Assembly: GCA_021741245.1 (NCBI GenBank)
Contig: JAIOYF010000024.1
Coordinates: 1-35,371, forward strand
Source: Paracoccaceae bacterium
GTDB taxonomy: Bacteria > Pseudomonadota > Alphaproteobacteria > Rhodobacterales > Rhodobacteraceae
Direction of reading: 5' to 3'
Length of the DNA stretch: 35,371 nucleotides
Below the pieces are notes generated by a model. The model was not told where the DNA came from. It saw only the letters and a list, made by a program, of their open reading frames with translations, and did not search any database. Made by a program: the position numbers and the translations under genes. This document shows, one piece after another, positions 8,823 through 17,270 of the stretch (positions within the stretch are counted from its first letter, which is position 1; each line of letters opens with the position of its first letter).

Positions 8823-9928
8823 GACCGCTTCGCCTCCGGCTCCGACGTCTTGTCTTCTTGCCCGTCAAGCGTCAGCGGCTCCAGCCCGCGATAGAGCAGG
8901 CTTTGCTGATACTGCTCCACCCCGAACCGGGTCAGCACCCCAAGCGAGGCCGCAATCGGCACTGCCACCAGCATCCCCACAAACCCAAAGACCGAGCCAA
9001 AGGCCGACAGCGCCAGCAACAGCCACACCGGATGCAGCCCCACCGACTTGCCCACCAGTTTGGGCGTTAGAACATTGCCCTCCAGAAACTGCCCCGCTGC
9101 AAAAATCGCAGCCACAATCCCGATCGACACCCAATCCCCCCAGAACTGGAACAGCGCGAGGCCAATCGCCAGCACGCCCCCCACCAGCGCCCCCACATAA
9201 GGGATAAACGTGACCGCCCCGGCAATCGCCCCCACGATCAGCCCAAATTGCAGCCCCGCCAGCATCAGCGAGACGGCATAGTAGCTGCCCAGCACCAGAC
9301 AGACCGACAATTGCCCGCGCACAAAGGCCGCCAGCACCCGGTCAATCTCGCCCGCAAGGCGCCGCACCACCGACGCGTGATCGCGCGGCACAAGGCTGTC
9401 GATCCGCGCCACCATATTGTCCCAGTCCAAAAGCAGGTAAAACGCCACCACCGGCACCACCACGATGAACACGACCGCCGAGATGATCGACAGCGCCGAG
9501 GTCAGCGCCGTCTGCGCCAGATTGGCCCCTTTGGATTGGATAAAGCCCGCGATCTGCGCCAAGGTCTGCCGCACGGTCGAGGTGCTGTCTTGCAACTCGG
9601 GGAAGCGCTCGATCAAGAACGCCTGCAGGCGCTGCGAAATCTCGGGGGCGGCATCAATCAGCGCCGCCAATTGCGAGATCAGCGTCGGGATCACCGCCAG
9701 CACCAGCGCCACCATCACCAGCACCATGGCCAGCGTAATCAGCGTGGTCGCCAACGTCCGACTTAACCCCAGCCGCTCCAGCCGGTCGGCGATCGGGTCA
9801 AGGAAATAGGCAATCGCGCCCCCCACCAAAAACGGCAACAGCACATCGCCCATGAACCAAAGCACCGCCAAAAGCACCAGCGCCGCAATGCCCCAGTATT
9901 TCGCCTGCTGTGAAATCGGAAGTGCCAT
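8819..9928 (-). CDS. AI-2E family (PerM/YdiK-like) membrane protein
   Basis: This 369-residue polytopic membrane protein has two hydrophobic segments near the N-terminus and an amphipathic helical middle region (AALIDAAPEISQRLQAFL). Several C-terminal membrane spans follow, including FIPYVGALVGG and a segment with LTPKLVGKSVGLHPVW. That order is typical of the AI-2E transporter family. The family name comes from TqsA, but most members have other or unknown substrates, so export of autoinducer-2 should not be assumed. It starts the hdaA-ppk1-ppx unit. Confidence 0.9.
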   Translation of the reverse strand: MALPISQQAKYWGIAALVLLAVLWFMGDVLLPFLVGGAIAYFLDPIADRLERLGLSRTLATTLITLAMVLVMVALVLAVIPTLISQLAALIDAAPEISQRLQAFLIERFPELQDSTSTVRQTLAQIAGFIQSKGANLAQTALTSALSIISAVVFIVVVPVVAFYLLLDWDNMVARIDSLVPRDHASVVRRLAGEIDRVLAAFVRGQLSVCLVLGSYYAVSLMLAGLQFGLIVGAIAGAVTFIPYVGALVGGVLAIGLALFQFWGDWVSIGIVAAIFAAGQFLEGNVLTPKLVGKSVGLHPVWLLLALSAFGSVFGFVGMLVAVPIAASLGVLTRFGVEQYQQSLLYRGLEPLTLDGQEDKTSEPEAKRS

Positions 9929-10337
9929 GCAAAGCCCTTGTCGCTGCCCAAGGCCCAGATATCATCATTCCTCCCCCCCAAAGCAACCCCGCAAGGCGGG
10001 GCGAGCCTGCCGCCCGCTCCGGCAAAAAGAAATACCGGTGCCAGCAGAACTTCGGTGGACGTCTGTTGGACCACAAAACGCCAAAAGTACCCCTTGGCGC
10101 GCCATACCAAGGTCGGGCGCTGCCCTGTGGAGCATGTTGCCACACTAACGGTAAAGGGCAGAATGGACCTTGGTGGGGGTCTTTGCCGAGGGAAAAGGGG
10201 GGGTGCATAGGGGTGCACGGGGGTGTACGGCAGGTGCACGGGGGGTGACGGCCAAAATCTGGCCTTGCAGCACCCCGCTTGCCTGCCCGCAGGGTTCCCG
10301 CTAGGAACGTGCAAACCCTTTTGCCATGAGGCCCGCC
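9929..10337. other. Intergenic region between divergent AI-2E-family gene and proS
   Basis: About 400 bp with no supported gene. It must hold the promoters of both divergent units. I cannot pick a convincing -35/-10 pair. It includes a GC-rich repeat of GGTGYACGG units (10197-10252), listed separately, that recurs inverted in the 16.7-kb region. The frames crossing it are low-quality translations of the repeats. Confidence 0.5.
10197..10252 (+). repeat. GTGYACG-unit intergenic repeat, copy 1
   Basis: Short units based on GGTGCACGG / GGTGTACGG are repeated about four times and end in GGGGGGTGACGGCC. The same order (GCAC, GGGGGTGTACG, CAGG, TGYACGGG, GGTGACRGC) occurs on the opposite strand at 16691-16732. 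That identifies a dispersed repeat rather than chance GC-rich sequence. It lies 85-140 bp upstream of proS. Confidence 0.6.
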
Positions 10338-11678
10338 ATGCGTCTGTCGCGCTACTTTCTGCCCGTTCTGAAGGAAAATCCAAGCGAGGCGCAGATCGTC
10401 TCGCACCGCTATATGTTGCGGGCTGGTATGATCAAACAGCAGGCCGCCGGCATCTATTCCTGGCTGCCGCTGGGCTACCGCGTCCTCAAGCGGATCGAAC
10501 AGATCGTGCATGAGGAACAGGTGCGCGCCGGTCACATCCCGCTCTTGATGCCCACCTTGCAACCGGCTGATTTGTGGCGCGAATCCGGGCGTTATGATGA
10601 TTACGGCCAAGAGATGCTGCGCATCAAGGACCGGCATGAGCGGGACATGCTCTATGGCCCGACGAACGAAGAGATGATCACCGATATCTTCCGTTCGCAT
10701 GTCAGCAGCTACAAAGACCTGCCGATGACCCTCTACCACATCCAGTGGAAGTTCCGCGATGAGATGCGGCCCCGGTTCGGCGTGATGCGCGGGCGCGAGT
10801 TCTTGATGAAGGACGGCTACAACTTTGACATCGACCGCGACGCGGCCTTGCACGCCTATAACCGCCACATGGTCAGCTACCTGCGCACCTATGAACGCAT
10901 GGGCCTCACCGCCATCCCCATGCGCGCCGCCTCTGGCCCGATTGGGGGCGATAATACCCATGAATTCCTTGTGTTAGCCTCAACCGGGGAATCCGAAGTC
11001 TTTTACGATCAGACTGTGACAGACCTGAAACTGGGCGCGCGTGACGTTGATTACGACAATCGGGCGGAGGTGGAAGGGATCTGTAAAGAGTTTACCACAC
11101 TCTATGCCCGCACGGATGAGACTCATGACGAGGCCCTGTTCAACGCCATCCCCGAAGACCGTCGTCGTGTGGGTCGCGGCATTGAAGTGGGCCAGATCTT
11201 CTACTTCGGCACCAAATACTCGGAAAGCATGGGCGCCACCGTCGTGACCGCCGATGGCACCAAGGTTCCGGTCGAGATGGGCAGCCATGGCATCGGCGTC
11301 AGCCGCTTGCTTGGCGCGATCATCGAGGCCAGCCATGACGACAAGGGCATCATCTGGCCCGAAGGCGTGACCCCCTTCCCGGTGGGGATCGTCAACCTCA
11401 AGCAAGGCGATGGCGGCACCGATGCGGCCTGCGACAGTCTGTATAAAATGTTTTTGGCCAAGGGGTTGGAGCCACTTTATGATGATCGGGATGAACGCGC
11501 AGGGGCCAAATTCGCCACGATGGACCTGATCGGCCTGCCATGGCGCATCACGGTCGGCCCGCGCGGTCTGGCCAATGGCGTGGTGGAACTGACCAGCCGC
11601 CGCACCGGTGTCAGCGAAGAGATGTCGGCCGAGGCCGCCGTGGACCGGATCGTTCAGATCTACGCGGCCCACGCATAA
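10338..11678 (+). CDS. proS: Prolyl-tRNA synthetase (short alphaproteobacterial type)
   Basis: The 446-residue class II synthetase attaches proline to tRNA-Pro. It starts [19 protein letters not shown] and has [10 protein letters not shown]. Motif 2 lies around [17 protein letters not shown], and motif 3 is [16 protein letters not shown]. The C-terminal anticodon-binding domain contains [12 protein letters not shown]. The length shows it lacks the ~180-residue editing insertion of the bacterial long form, as usual for alphaproteobacteria. The ATG at 10338 follows a GAGG element. An ATG at 10326 would add four residues. Confidence 0.97.
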   Translation: MRLSRYFLPVLKENPSEAQIVSHRYMLRAGMIKQQAAGIYSWLPLGYRVLKRIEQIVHEEQVRAGHIPLLMPTLQPADLWRESGRYDDYGQEMLRIKDRHERDMLYGPTNEEMITDIFRSHVSSYKDLPMTLYHIQWKFRDEMRPRFGVMRGREFLMKDGYNFDIDRDAALHAYNRHMVSYLRTYERMGLTAIPMRAASGPIGGDNTHEFLVLASTGESEVFYDQTVTDLKLGARDVDYDNRAEVEGICKEFTTLYARTDETHDEALFNAIPEDRRRVGRGIEVGQIFYFGTKYSESMGATVVTADGTKVPVEMGSHGIGVSRLLGAIIEASHDDKGIIWPEGVTPFPVGIVNLKQGDGGTDAACDSLYKMFLAKGLEPLYDDRDERAGAKFATMDLIGLPWRITVGPRGLANGVVELTSRRTGVSEEMSAEAAVDRIVQIYAAHA

Positions 11679-12070
11679 AGCGCAGCGTATATCACAGAGG
11701 CCTTGGCGGAAGAGATTTCGCCAAGGCAGATCTCAGGTGCCCAGAACCACAGCGCCGCGAATCGCATAAAAGTTATTATAATCAATATATTGTCCGGCTT
11801 AATTAAAGTGGGCTCAGCCAGCCCCCCCTTTCAACGGGTGCTCTAGCAGTCCGGGTCCATTGTGGGTGAGGAGGACGCGGACCGAATGGCAGCGATCCCC
11901 AAAGGACCAAAAAACTATCTTGCGACACGGGCATATCCAACCCGTCTTCACCGCGCAGCTTTGACAAATCGCCTGAAAAGACACTGCTAAATCAAGCAAT
12001 ATCAGGCAAGACGAGTCGCTTGACGTGGCATCGGCAAAGGGAAATGCTTTCTCGGTCAGGGAGGGGCGAC
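11679..12070. other. Intergenic region between proS and the ThuA-like gene
   Basis: About 390 bp. It begins with a strong hairpin (11701-11726) and then an AT-rich tract around 11765-11805. Two TTGAC-type hexamers precede the next gene (TTGACA at 11961 and TTGACG at 12020), but neither has a good -10 at 17 bp. A minus-strand frame here (ending LLTHNGPGLLEHPL) has protein-like character but no context, so it was not called. Confidence 0.4.
11701..11726 (+). terminator. Hairpin after proS, possible terminator
   Basis: A perfect 8-bp stem, CCTTGGCG with CGCCAAGG, surrounds a 10-nt loop 22 nt after the proS stop. There is no T-run afterwards, so it may stop transcription only weakly or protect the 3' end. 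Confidence 0.45.
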
Positions 12071-12721
12071 ATGGCAAAAGCATTGATCACTTGGGGCGGT
12101 TGGGATGGGCACCAGCCCGATGTCGTGGCGGCGCTTTTCGCTCGCTGGCTGCGTGAGGCGGGCATGCAGGTGCAGGTGACCGACAGTCTGGCTTGCTTTG
12201 ACGATCCTGATGCTTTGGCCGACCTTAGCCTCATCGTTCCGGTCTGGACGATGGCCGAGATCGCCAAGGAGCAGGCCGAGAACGCCGCCGCCGCTGTGGC
12301 CGCAGGGGTGGGGCTTGCGGGCTGTCACGGCGGGATGTGCGATGCCTTTCGCGCCAATGTGACATGGCAATTCATGACCGGCGCGCAATGGGTGGCGCAT
12401 CCGGGCAATGACGGGGTCGACTACCGGGTGCGGATCATCTCAAACCACGACGTGGTGGTGGGGCTTCCCGATTTCGATGTCAGTTCCGAGCAATACTACC
12501 TGCATGTGGACCCCGCGGTGAAGGTGCATGCGGTGTGCGATTTCCCGGTGGTTGATGGCCCCCATTCCCCCAATGGCCCCGTAGAAATGCCGGTTGTCTA
12601 TACCAAGCATTGGGGGCAGGGGCGGGTCTATTACAATGCCTTGGGGCATCAGGCGAATGTCATCGATCACGGCCCTGCAGCAGAGGCGATGCGCCGGGGC
12701 CTGCTTTGGGCGGCGCGGTGA
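12071..12721 (+). CDS. ThuA-like domain protein (class I glutamine amidotransferase fold)
   Basis: The 216-residue protein starts MAKALITWGGWDGHQPD, with the flavodoxin-like first strand and GGWxGHxP phrase of ThuA-like proteins. It continues with a central GLAGCHGGMCDAFR, where the nucleophile-elbow position lacks a clear catalytic triad. It ends with YTKHWGQGRVYYNALGHQ, also typical of the family. ThuA was linked to trehalose/sucrose use in rhizobia, and many homologues sit in sugar catabolism clusters. Here no sugar genes are adjacent, so the substrate is unknown. The start was chosen for the strong GGGAGGGG RBS. An in-frame ATG at 12020 lacks one. Confidence 0.85.
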   Translation: MAKALITWGGWDGHQPDVVAALFARWLREAGMQVQVTDSLACFDDPDALADLSLIVPVWTMAEIAKEQAENAAAAVAAGVGLAGCHGGMCDAFRANVTWQFMTGAQWVAHPGNDGVDYRVRIISNHDVVVGLPDFDVSSEQYYLHVDPAVKVHAVCDFPVVDGPHSPNGPVEMPVVYTKHWGQGRVYYNALGHQANVIDHGPAAEAMRRGLLWAAR

Positions 12722-12812
12722 TCCCGCCGATGTGAGCGGGGCGTGCCACGCCTGCCCTTGACGCGGGGGACGGCAAACGACAGTGTCGCCGCAAAAAGGC
12801 AAATCAGCAGAC

Positions 12813-14096
12813 ATGGCCAATACCGCCCCCTTTTCCCGCTTTGAACGCATGATTGCCTGGCGCTATTTGCGCGCCAAACGGGCCGAGGGCGGGGTGTCGG
12901 TGATGACGTGGATCAGCCTGATCGGCATCACATTGGCCGTCTTTGCCCTGATTGCCACCTTGTCTGTCCGCGCCGGGTTTCGGGCAGAGTTTGTCGATAC
13001 CATCCTTGGTGCCAATGCCCATGTGACGGTTTATGCCGCCACGCAGATTGATCAAAACGGAAATCAGATCAAAGGGTTTCAGGACTACGACGCCATTGCC
13101 GCGCGTCTGGCCGCTGTGCCCGGTGTAACCCGCGCCGCCCCCATGATCCGTGGTCAGGTCATGGTCAGCGCCCAAGGGGCCACCAATGGGGCCGAGGTCT
13201 ATGGCCTGTCGCCCGAGGATCTGGCCGCGATCCCGCGCGTGGGCGTTGGGGCCGATGCTTATGGGGATCTGGACCGATATGGCGAGGGGATTGCCATTGG
13301 TTCGGTCCTTGCGCGGGAACTGGGCGTGGGTGTGGGCGACAAGGTCAGGGTGATCTCGCCCACCGGGGTCAAGACCGCCTTTGGCACCAGCCCGCGCGTG
13401 AACGCCTATGAGGTGGTCTATGTCTTTACCGCCGGGCGCTATGACATTGATAAGACGCGGCTTTATATGCCGTTCACCGAGGCGCAAAGCTATTTCAACC
13501 GCGAAGGCTTTGCCGATGAGTTTGAGGTGATGGTCGCAGACCCCGACCATGTTGACCAATACACAGGCCCCTTGTTGAGCGCAGGGGGCGATCAGGCGGT
13601 GCTGTGGACATGGCGTGACAGTTCGGGGGCCTTTCTGCGGGCGCTGGATATCGAGGATAATATCATGTTCATCATCCTGTCGATCCTTGTGCTGATTGCC
13701 ACGATGAACATCATCTCGGGCCTGATCATGCTGGTAAAGAACAAGGGACGCGATATCGGTATCTTGCGCACCATTGGCCTGACCGAAGGGGCTGTGCTAC
13801 GGGTGTTTTTCATGTGCGGTGCCTTTACCGGGATCGTGGGCACGCTGGCGGGGGTGATCCTTGGCTGTCTTTTCGCCCTTTATATCGACCCGATCTTTTC
13901 GGCGGTGAATTATCTGGCGGGCGGCGGGGTCTGGGACCCGTCGATCCGCGGCATCTATGCATTGCCAGCCAAGCTGCAATGGGGCGATGTTTTGTCGGCA
14001 GTCAGCCTGTCTTTGGGGTTGTCGTTCATCGTCACAATCTTTCCTGCGCGGCGCGCCGCCCGGATGAACCCGGTAGAGGCGCTGCGCTATGAGTGA
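12813..14096 (+). CDS. lolC: Lipoprotein-releasing ABC transporter permease (LolC/LolE family)
   Basis: This 427-residue permease has one N-terminal membrane helix ([19 protein letters not shown]), a large periplasmic domain and three C-terminal helices. The last ends in [18 protein letters not shown], the family's cytoplasmic signature. With LolD it would extract outer-membrane lipoproteins from the inner membrane. Only one permease gene is present beside lolD. A single permease could form a homodimer, as proposed for LolF-type systems, or the partner may be elsewhere. It overlaps lolD by 8 nt. The ATG at 12813 was preferred over a GTG at 12783 because it matches the usual N-terminus. Confidence 0.93.
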   Translation: MANTAPFSRFERMIAWRYLRAKRAEGGVSVMTWISLIGITLAVFALIATLSVRAGFRAEFVDTILGANAHVTVYAATQIDQNGNQIKGFQDYDAIAARLAAVPGVTRAAPMIRGQVMVSAQGATNGAEVYGLSPEDLAAIPRVGVGADAYGDLDRYGEGIAIGSVLARELGVGVGDKVRVISPTGVKTAFGTSPRVNAYEVVYVFTAGRYDIDKTRLYMPFTEAQSYFNREGFADEFEVMVADPDHVDQYTGPLLSAGGDQAVLWTWRDSSGAFLRALDIEDNIMFIILSILVLIATMNIISGLIMLVKNKGRDIGILRTIGLTEGAVLRVFFMCGAFTGIVGTLAGVILGCLFALYIDPIFSAVNYLAGGGVWDPSIRGIYALPAKLQWGDVLSAVSLSLGLSFIVTIFPARRAARMNPVEALRYE

Positions 14097-14766
14097 GCTT
14101 GCCTTGCAACTGGACGGGATCGAGAAATCCTACAACCGCGGCAAACCGTCCGAGGTGATGGTGCTGCGCGGGGCGTCGATTTCGGTCAAAAAAGGAGAGG
14201 TCGTTGCGCTGGTTGCCCCCTCTGGCGCAGGTAAATCCACGCTTTTGCATATCGCAGGTCTGCTTGACACCCCTGACACGGGGCGCGTCTTTTTGGGGGG
14301 GCGCGATATGGCGGGGCTGGCGGATAAGGCCCGCACCGAAGTCCGGCGCGAGGATGTCGGCTTCATCTATCAGTTCCACCACCTGCTGCCGGAGTTTTCT
14401 GCCTTGGAAAACATCGTCATCCCCCAGCTTGCCAATGGCGCGTCAGAGGCGGTTGCCAAAGCCCGCGCCATGGATTTGCTGAATCGCGTGGGGGTTGGCC
14501 CCCGCGCCGATCATCGCCCCGCTGCGCTGTCGGGGGGCGAACAGCAGCGCGTCGCGTTTTGCCGCGCCATGGCCAACGGTCCCCGGCTGTTGTTGGCGGA
14601 TGAGCCGACGGGAAACCTTGATCCCGCCACCTCGGACCAAGTCTTTGCCGCACTGATGGATCTGGTCCGGGATACCGGCCTGTCGGCCCTTATCGCCACC
14701 CATAATATGGAGCTTGCCGCCCGGATGGACCGGATCGTGCGGCTGGATGCGGGGCGTGTCGCCTGA
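14089..14766 (+). CDS. lolD: Lipoprotein-releasing ABC transporter ATPase LolD
   Basis: The 225-residue ABC ATPase has Walker [10 protein letters not shown] at 43-51, a Q-loop in [15 protein letters not shown] near 94-108, signature LSGGEQQRV at 148-156, and Walker [13 protein letters not shown] at 167-178. The H-loop is in ATHNMELA. The wording around the Q-loop and signature is characteristic of the LolD/MacB/FtsE group. The 8-nt overlap with lolC identifies it as the energy-supplying subunit of that permease. Confidence 0.94.
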   Translation: MSELALQLDGIEKSYNRGKPSEVMVLRGASISVKKGEVVALVAPSGAGKSTLLHIAGLLDTPDTGRVFLGGRDMAGLADKARTEVRREDVGFIYQFHHLLPEFSALENIVIPQLANGASEAVAKARAMDLLNRVGVGPRADHRPAALSGGEQQRVAFCRAMANGPRLLLADEPTGNLDPATSDQVFAALMDLVRDTGLSALIATHNMELAARMDRIVRLDAGRVA

Positions 14767-14874
14767 GTGGCGGCCCCCAAAGAGTTGATTGCTTCAGGTT
14801 GGGGTAAGCTGGACCCTGTCAATTGCCCTTCAGCGCCCGTGATCGGGATTATCTTGCACAAGACTGGGCCAAGA

Positions 14875-15390
14875 ATGACATCACCCAAACGCGTTTTCCT
14901 AGGCCTTTCCCTTATGGCCAGCCTTGCAACCCCGCTGCAAGCTGGCGACACCCTGACCAAAACGGGCGACGTTCTGCAGATCCTGTTGCCTGCGATGGCC
15001 GAGATTTGTGCTATTCGTCAAGGCACGGGCACCGAGTTTGCAGCAGGGTTCGTCACATCCGAGATCGTGACCCACGGACTGAAAGCCGGGTTGGGAAACA
15101 CCGCGATCAACCAACGGCCCGATGGGGGCGGGCACGGCATGCCCTCCGGCCATACGGCGATGGCCGTGTTCGGCGCGATCAGCCTTGCGCGCAAATGCCT
15201 GCATGACAAGCCTGTTCTGGGGGCCATTGCCTATGGGGCGGCGGCGGTTGTTGCGGCCTCACGCGTCGATGCGCATAAACACACGGCGGGTCAGGTCGCG
15301 GCTGGGGCGCTTGTGGGCTATCTGGCCAATGGCGTCACGGCCGACTTTTCTTCGGGCCGGGTCGCTTTGGGCTATTCGATGACGTTCTAG
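14875..15390 (+). CDS. Secreted PAP2-superfamily phosphatase
   Basis: The ATG at 14875 gives 171 residues beginning with a signal peptide (KRVFLGLSLMASLATPLQAG). All three PAP2 motifs are present. They are K70 to RP at 81-82 (KAGLGNTAINQRP), PSGH at 90-93 with the catalytic His region, and SR at 129-130 with H136 as nucleophile. In the third motif the usual Asp four residues after the His is Gln140 (HTAGQ). A similar HTxxQ pattern occurs, as I recall, in dolichyl-diphosphatases. The substrate may be a lipid phosphate or pyrophosphate. A GTG at 14767 right after lolD would add 36 residues before the signal peptide and is unlikely. Confidence 0.82.
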   Translation: MTSPKRVFLGLSLMASLATPLQAGDTLTKTGDVLQILLPAMAEICAIRQGTGTEFAAGFVTSEIVTHGLKAGLGNTAINQRPDGGGHGMPSGHTAMAVFGAISLARKCLHDKPVLGAIAYGAAAVVAASRVDAHKHTAGQVAAGALVGYLANGVTADFSSGRVALGYSMTF

Positions 15391-15399
15391 GCGCAGGCG

Positions 15400-16098
15400 C
15401 TAGTTCTTTGCCGTGGCAATCGTCAGCGGCATGTCGCCCGCAATCTCCAGCACCAATTTGCGCCTGACTGCGGCGGCGAATGAGTCGCGGTCATCCGCTG
15501 TCACCACAAAGGCCCCCGGCCCGCCGATGATCTGGTTGGCATAGGCCGCCTCCAGCCCGCCTTGGGCGCGGCCCGGATCGCCTTCGCGCAGAATCGGCAA
15601 TGCGTTGATGGTGATGCCCCCCGCCAGAACCTCGGCCCGCGCTTCGGCGATAGAGGGGCCGGACCAGTTGTTCACACTGTCGCCTGAAAAGTCGATGACA
15701 CGCCGTAGGCCCGTGATGTCATTGCCCTCGATCAGCCGCTTACCCTCCAGCAACGCCGCCCCAATCGCATTGCGCCCGGTGGCAAGGCGTGGCGGCACCA
15801 GTAAGCGTGCCGCGAAATCCTCGGCCGCGGCTTGACCGTCAATGATGGCCCAATCCACCACCACCGCCTGATTGGCCGCCCATTCCACGTAAGTCACCGC
15901 AATGCTTCCCGTCAGCGTGGATTGGATCGCATAGACCACATCGGGGTGGGTGATGGCGGTGGCATAGCCTTGGCGCTGAAACACAATTTCGGATTGGTCG
16001 ATGGAGCCGGAGGCATCGGCGAGCAGCACCAGTTCCACATCAACCTCCTCCGCCAAGGCGGGCAGGGGCAGGAACAACAGGGGGATCCACCATCGCAT
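15400..16098 (-). CDS. DUF1194 protein, secreted von Willebrand A-like
   Basis: The 232-residue protein has a short signal peptide (MRWWIPLLFLPLPALA) followed at once by EVDVELVLLADASGS. That carries the DxSxS metal-ion-dependent adhesion motif of VWA domains at 28-32. Later it has VIDFSGDSVNNWSG, with a typical DUF1194 SGDSxNN phrase, and a C-terminal segment with FAAAVRRKLVLEIAG. The DUF1194 function is not established. Metal-dependent protein binding in the periplasm is inferred from the fold. It converges on the PAP2 gene with a 9-nt gap. Confidence 0.88.
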   Translation of the reverse strand: MRWWIPLLFLPLPALAEEVDVELVLLADASGSIDQSEIVFQRQGYATAITHPDVVYAIQSTLTGSIAVTYVEWAANQAVVVDWAIIDGQAAAEDFAARLLVPPRLATGRNAIGAALLEGKRLIEGNDITGLRRVIDFSGDSVNNWSGPSIAEARAEVLAGGITINALPILREGDPGRAQGGLEAAYANQIIGGPGAFVVTADDRDSFAAAVRRKLVLEIAGDMPLTIATAKN

Positions 16099-16161
16099 GG
16101 GTCAAAGGTAGCGCGCATCCACCCGCCGCGTGATCACGATGGCGTGGGGTGAGCCGGAAAT

Positions 16162-16218
16162 GTAAACAGTCCAGTGGACTGTTTACCCGGCGAACGCCCG
16201 AGCACGCCTGCGAGGGCC
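16162..16218. repeat. Palindrome-headed structured repeat, copy 1
   Basis: A perfect 25-bp palindrome (16162-16186) has the arm GTAAACAGTCCA around a central G. It is followed by CGAACGCCCGAGCACGC and then CTGCGAGGGCCGG. The same palindrome and trailing block recur at 16769 and 16965. In this copy the outer arm reads GTAAAC/GTTTAC instead of GAAAAC/GTTTTC, so both sides of one base pair have changed together. Confidence 0.85.
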
Positions 16219-16345
16219 GGGGGGCAACCAGCGCGGGCCCCTATCCCCTCCCCATGACGGGAGAGGGGAGTGACGTGCGGCAAAGCTGCGCTGTGCTTGT
16301 CCGGGCGGACCTGCCACGGCCTTACACCTTGGGCGCTGTGTGGGG

Positions 16346-16477
16346 TTATTTGACCTTTTTGCCCGCGATCACGGTGCCATCCTTGCCCGTGTTCGAATTG
16401 GCGGTGGCCAGAACCTTTGGCACTTCCTTCTTGGGCTTTTTGGTCTCTTTGTTGCCTTTGCTCTTTTCCTTGGACAT
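16346..16477 (-). CDS. Small lysine-rich protein, 43 residues
   Basis: The ATG at 16477, with an AGGGAA element upstream, opens a 43-residue protein beginning MSKEKSKGNKETKKPKKE and ending GKDGTVIAGKKVK. It is highly basic and probably unstructured in its first half. From memory, very similar 40-45-residue proteins are found in many Rhodobacteraceae, which is why I call this gene although it is only the end of a longer open frame. Its function is unknown. The charge suggests nucleic-acid or ribosome contact, but that is only inference. It sits alone between repeat copies. Confidence 0.7.
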   Translation of the reverse strand: MSKEKSKGNKETKKPKKEVPKVLATANSNTGKDGTVIAGKKVK

Positions 16478-16690
16478 GGCCAATTCCCTTTGTGTCGAAG
16501 TACCCGCCAGCCCATGCCGAGGGGATCGCTGCCCCCGGTTTCGCCCGATGGGGCAGGGGGCATCAGGGGCGGCGCGCATCGCTGCGGAGGTCGGAGCCTG
16601 TGGTGATAAGATGGGGCTTTGGGATGGGGAACACAAGGGAGAGACGCGGGGCGCATCGTGGGGTGAACTGGGCCGTCGGATGCCAAAAAA

Positions 16691-16732
16691 CCGCTGTCAC
16701 CGCCCGTACACCCTGCGTACACCCCCTGTGCA
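16691..16732 (-). repeat. GTGYACG-unit intergenic repeat, copy 2
   Basis: Read on the minus strand this has TGCACAGGGGGTGTACGCA, then GGGTGTACGGGCGGTGACAG. It is the counterpart of 10197-10252, with the same closing GGTGACRGC block and with one-base spacing changes. It lies between the 43-residue gene and the palindrome units. Confidence 0.6.
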
Positions 16733-16768
16733 GATGGGGGTGAGGGGCGGCGCGGGCGCTGCCCGCGC

Positions 16769-16964
16769 GAAAACAGTCCAGTGGACTGTTTTCAGCCCCG
16801 AACGCCCAAGCACGCTTGCGAGGGCGGGGCCGCTTGCCAAGGGGCTCTTTTTCTACCTCTGCCTCCCATCGCCACGCCGGGTGCAAAGCTGACCGCGCCC
16901 GAACCGACGGGGCCCTTAGGGTGCGACCAGTGTCGCGCCCGCCCCGGTGGGGTGAGGCGGATCA
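16769..16964. repeat. Palindrome-headed structured repeat, copy 2 (196-bp tandem unit 1)
   Basis: The unit begins with a 25-bp palindrome (16769-16793, arm GAAAACAGTCCA) and continues with CGAACGCCCAAGCACGC and TTGCGAGGGCGGGGC. After a variable spacer it ends with a second conserved block containing GCAAAGCTGACCGCGCCCG and GGTGCGACCAGTGTCGCGCC. That last block itself folds, because GGTGCGAC pairs with GTCGCGCC. The next unit begins directly at 16965. Confidence 0.85.
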
Positions 16965-17173
16965 GAAAACAGTCCAGTGGACTGTTTTCCCGCCGAACGC
17001 CCGGAGCGCTTGCGAGGGCCGGGCTGTCGATGCAGCAGACCCCTTTTCTGCCCCTGATGCCGCAACCCGCCGTTTGGGTGCAAAGCTGACTGCGCCCGAA
17101 CCGACGGGGCTCTTGGGGTGCGACCATTGTCGCGCCCGCCCCGTGGGGGCGGTTCGGGCGCGGTCAGATTTGC
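16965..17173. repeat. Palindrome-headed structured repeat, copy 3 (tandem unit 2)
   Basis: This is the second tandem copy, 196 bp after the first. It has an identical 25-bp palindrome (16965-16989) and the same CGAACGCCC and GCGAGGGCCGG blocks. The closing module is GCAAAGCTGACTGCGCCCG. Its end is extended so that 17080-17103 can pair with 17150-17173 (22 of 24 positions). Inside that stem, ACGGGGC (17104) pairs with GCCCCGT (17138) and GGTGCGAC pairs with GTCGCGCC. The result is one long stem-loop. The spacer between the blocks differs from unit 1. Confidence 0.85.
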
Positions 17174-17189
17174 TTTTTGCAAATCTGAC
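17163..17189. repeat. Perfect 11-bp hairpin sharing an arm with the long stem
   Basis: GTCAGATTTGC and GCAAATCTGAC pair perfectly around TTTTT. The left arm (17163-17173) is also the end of the long stem of the preceding repeat unit, so the two structures exclude each other. It could act as a terminator on either strand, but no T-run follows. Confidence 0.7.
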
Positions 17190-17270
17190 GGTGTCGGTGG
17201 GCAAAGCAAGTTTTCAACACACTTTCCGAATGGCGAGATTTATAGACGGTATTTCAACCAACTTACTTCC

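Larger units (their letters stand above)
16478..17270. other. Repeat-rich non-coding region
   Basis: About 790 bp without a supported gene. It holds copy 2 of the GTGYACG repeat, two tandem ~196-bp palindrome-headed units, and a terminal hairpin, all listed separately. The many overlapping open frames here, several with phrases such as VHWTVF or NSPLDCF, are translations of the palindrome and of GC-rich repeats on both strands. They are not genes. Confidence 0.75.

Noticed and set aside
16769-17173. CRISPR array
   Set aside because: Only two units of 196 bp with long repeats and one long spacer-like difference. There is no 20-40 nt regular repeat and no cas genes.
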